A stretch of 64,000 nt of DNA from Streptomyces cylindrosporus (GTDB lineage Bacteria > Actinomycetota > Actinomycetes > Streptomycetales > Streptomycetaceae), in contig NZ_JALDAY010000003.1 of assembly GCF_022698165.1 (NCBI RefSeq), positions 496,001 to 560,000 on the forward strand. The letters are read 5' to 3'. The notes under the pieces are model-generated. The model ran no database searches. It saw only the letters and a program-made list of their open reading frames with translations, and had not been told where the DNA came from. Shown in pieces: positions 63,218 through 64,000 of the stretch. The stretch's first letter is position 1, and every line of letters begins with the position of its first letter. A program made the position numbers and the translations under genes.

Positions 63218-64000
63218 TCAGCTCTCCTTCAGATAGGTCCGCAGCAGCTCGTCCAGCGCGTCCCGGACGCCCGCCTCCCTCGCGACCTTCAACAGCGCCT
63301 CGGCCAGCACGGACCGGGGTTCGCCGGCGGCGACGACGAGACCGACGCGCGGGCCGTGCGCCGGTCCCTCCAGCGGTACGACCCGCATGCCGTCCGGGAC
63401 GCCGAACATGTGCAGCCAGGCGTGTGAGATCACGCTGGACCAGCGGCCGCCGGGGAGGTGGGCGTAGAGCCCGGCGACGCTGTCCGACTCGATCGCGGGC
63501 GCGGCGGTGGCGCCGTCGGCGGCGAAGCACTCGTCGATGATGCGGCGGTTGCGCATACGGGGGTTGAGCAGGCACAGCGGGAGGGCGGCGGCCTGGGACC
63601 AGCGGGCGCGGGCGGCGCCGGTGAGCGGGCCGTGGACCGGGGTGAGCAGGACGTACCGCTCCTCGTAGAGCGGGAGGCGGTGCACCTGGCGCAGGGTGTC
63701 GTCGTCGAGGTAGGTCATCGCCGCGTCGAGCTCGAACTCCGTGAGCCCGTGGGTGATCTCGGCGGACGACAGGGACTCCATGGCGACGCCGGCGCGCGGG
63801 TGGTGTTCGCAGAAGGGGGTGGTGAGGAGGGAGGCGACGGGTAGGGCGGTCGGTACGACGCCGAGCCTCAGGGTGCCGGTGAGGCCGCCGCGCAGGGCCG
63901 ACAACTCCTGTCGCAGGGCGTCCCGTTCGGCGAGGATGCGATGCGCCCACGCCAGCACGACCTCGCCCTCGGGGGTCAGTCCCTCGTACCGTCTGCCCCG
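63218..64000 (-). CDS. LysR family regulator, N-terminus cut by the window edge
   Basis: The 260 codons seen here hold the end of the linker after the winged helix (RGRRYEGLTPEGEVVLAWAHRIL) and a complete substrate-binding domain, ending LLRTYLKES. The DNA-binding part lies outside the window. It is transcribed in the same direction as formate dehydrogenase and is likely its regulator. Confidence 0.88.
   Translation of the reverse strand, partial: RGRRYEGLTPEGEVVLAWAHRILAERDALRQELSALRGGLTGTLRLGVVPTALPVASLLTTPFCEHHPRAGVAMESLSSAEITHGLTEFELDAAMTYLDDDTLRQVHRLPLYEERYVLLTPVHGPLTGAARARWSQAAALPLCLLNPRMRNRRIIDECFAADGATAAPAIESDSVAGLYAHLPGGRWSSVISHAWLHMFGVPDGMRVVPLEGPAHGPRVGLVVAAGEPRSVLAEALLKVAREAGVRDALDELLRTYLKES

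Overview
This is high-GC actinobacterial DNA, almost certainly from the chromosome of a Streptomyces. Third-position G/C bias, GTG starts and many four-base stop/start overlaps are pervasive. The gene content (AcnA beside an HTH-MurA fusion, NsrR-HmpA, Hen1-Pnkp, ArcA-OTC, a SepF paralogue, DUF5999, DUF5990, DUF6153, DUF305) is typical of that genus. No rRNA, tRNA, CRISPR array, phage or intact transposase was seen. One non-autonomous MITE-like element is present.

Left end (1-4520): a compact, somewhat AT-richer island that looks like a cytokinin locus related to the Rhodococcus fascians fas operon. Two half-transketolase subunits point left. A bacterial-type isopentenyl transferase (Ipt), a cytokinin oxidase/dehydrogenase and a LOG-type phosphoribohydrolase point right, the last three translationally coupled. 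The first genes of both arms carry the rare leucine codon TTA, which implies bldA control. A strong two-way terminator separates the island from aconitase. Next come a DUF4236 small protein, the HTH-MurA fusion, an SDR enzyme, the NO-sensing nsrR-hmpA pair, a hydrolase and a secondary NAD kinase.

Middle (14.7-32.7 kb): aromatic acid catabolism through CoA thioesters. boxC-boxB-CoA ligase-amidohydrolase form a benzoyl-CoA epoxidation operon next to a PaaX-type regulator. A second module (RidA protein, acyl-CoA dehydrogenase, 2-aminobenzoate/salicylate-type CoA ligase, second PaaX regulator, enoyl-CoA hydratase, two-domain flavin monooxygenase/reductase) is split by a cysCDN sulfate-activation operon. 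Its two arms share a conserved composite promoter element, which is probably the regulator's operator.

Right (32.9-48.6 kb): an anti-sigma-type ATPase, arginine deiminase and ornithine carbamoyltransferase, an SPFH coiled-coil protein and an NAD-kinase-like protein joined by a 42-bp tandem repeat array, the Hen1-Pnkp RNA-repair cassette, and three secreted esterases, one interrupted by an amber codon directly before the catalytic serine.

Far right (48.6-64 kb): a repeat-rich ATPase coupled to a MazG-like protein, a SepF paralogue, a membrane protein, a MarR-YceI divergent pair, a 286-bp MITE-like element that split two convergent stop codons, an ECF sigma factor, histidine/methionine-rich secreted and membrane proteins that suggest copper handling, a methyltransferase, NAD-dependent formate dehydrogenase and a LysR regulator cut by the window edge. 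Tandem repeats between or inside genes recur in this half (27, 42 and 12 bp units, plus degenerate arrays).
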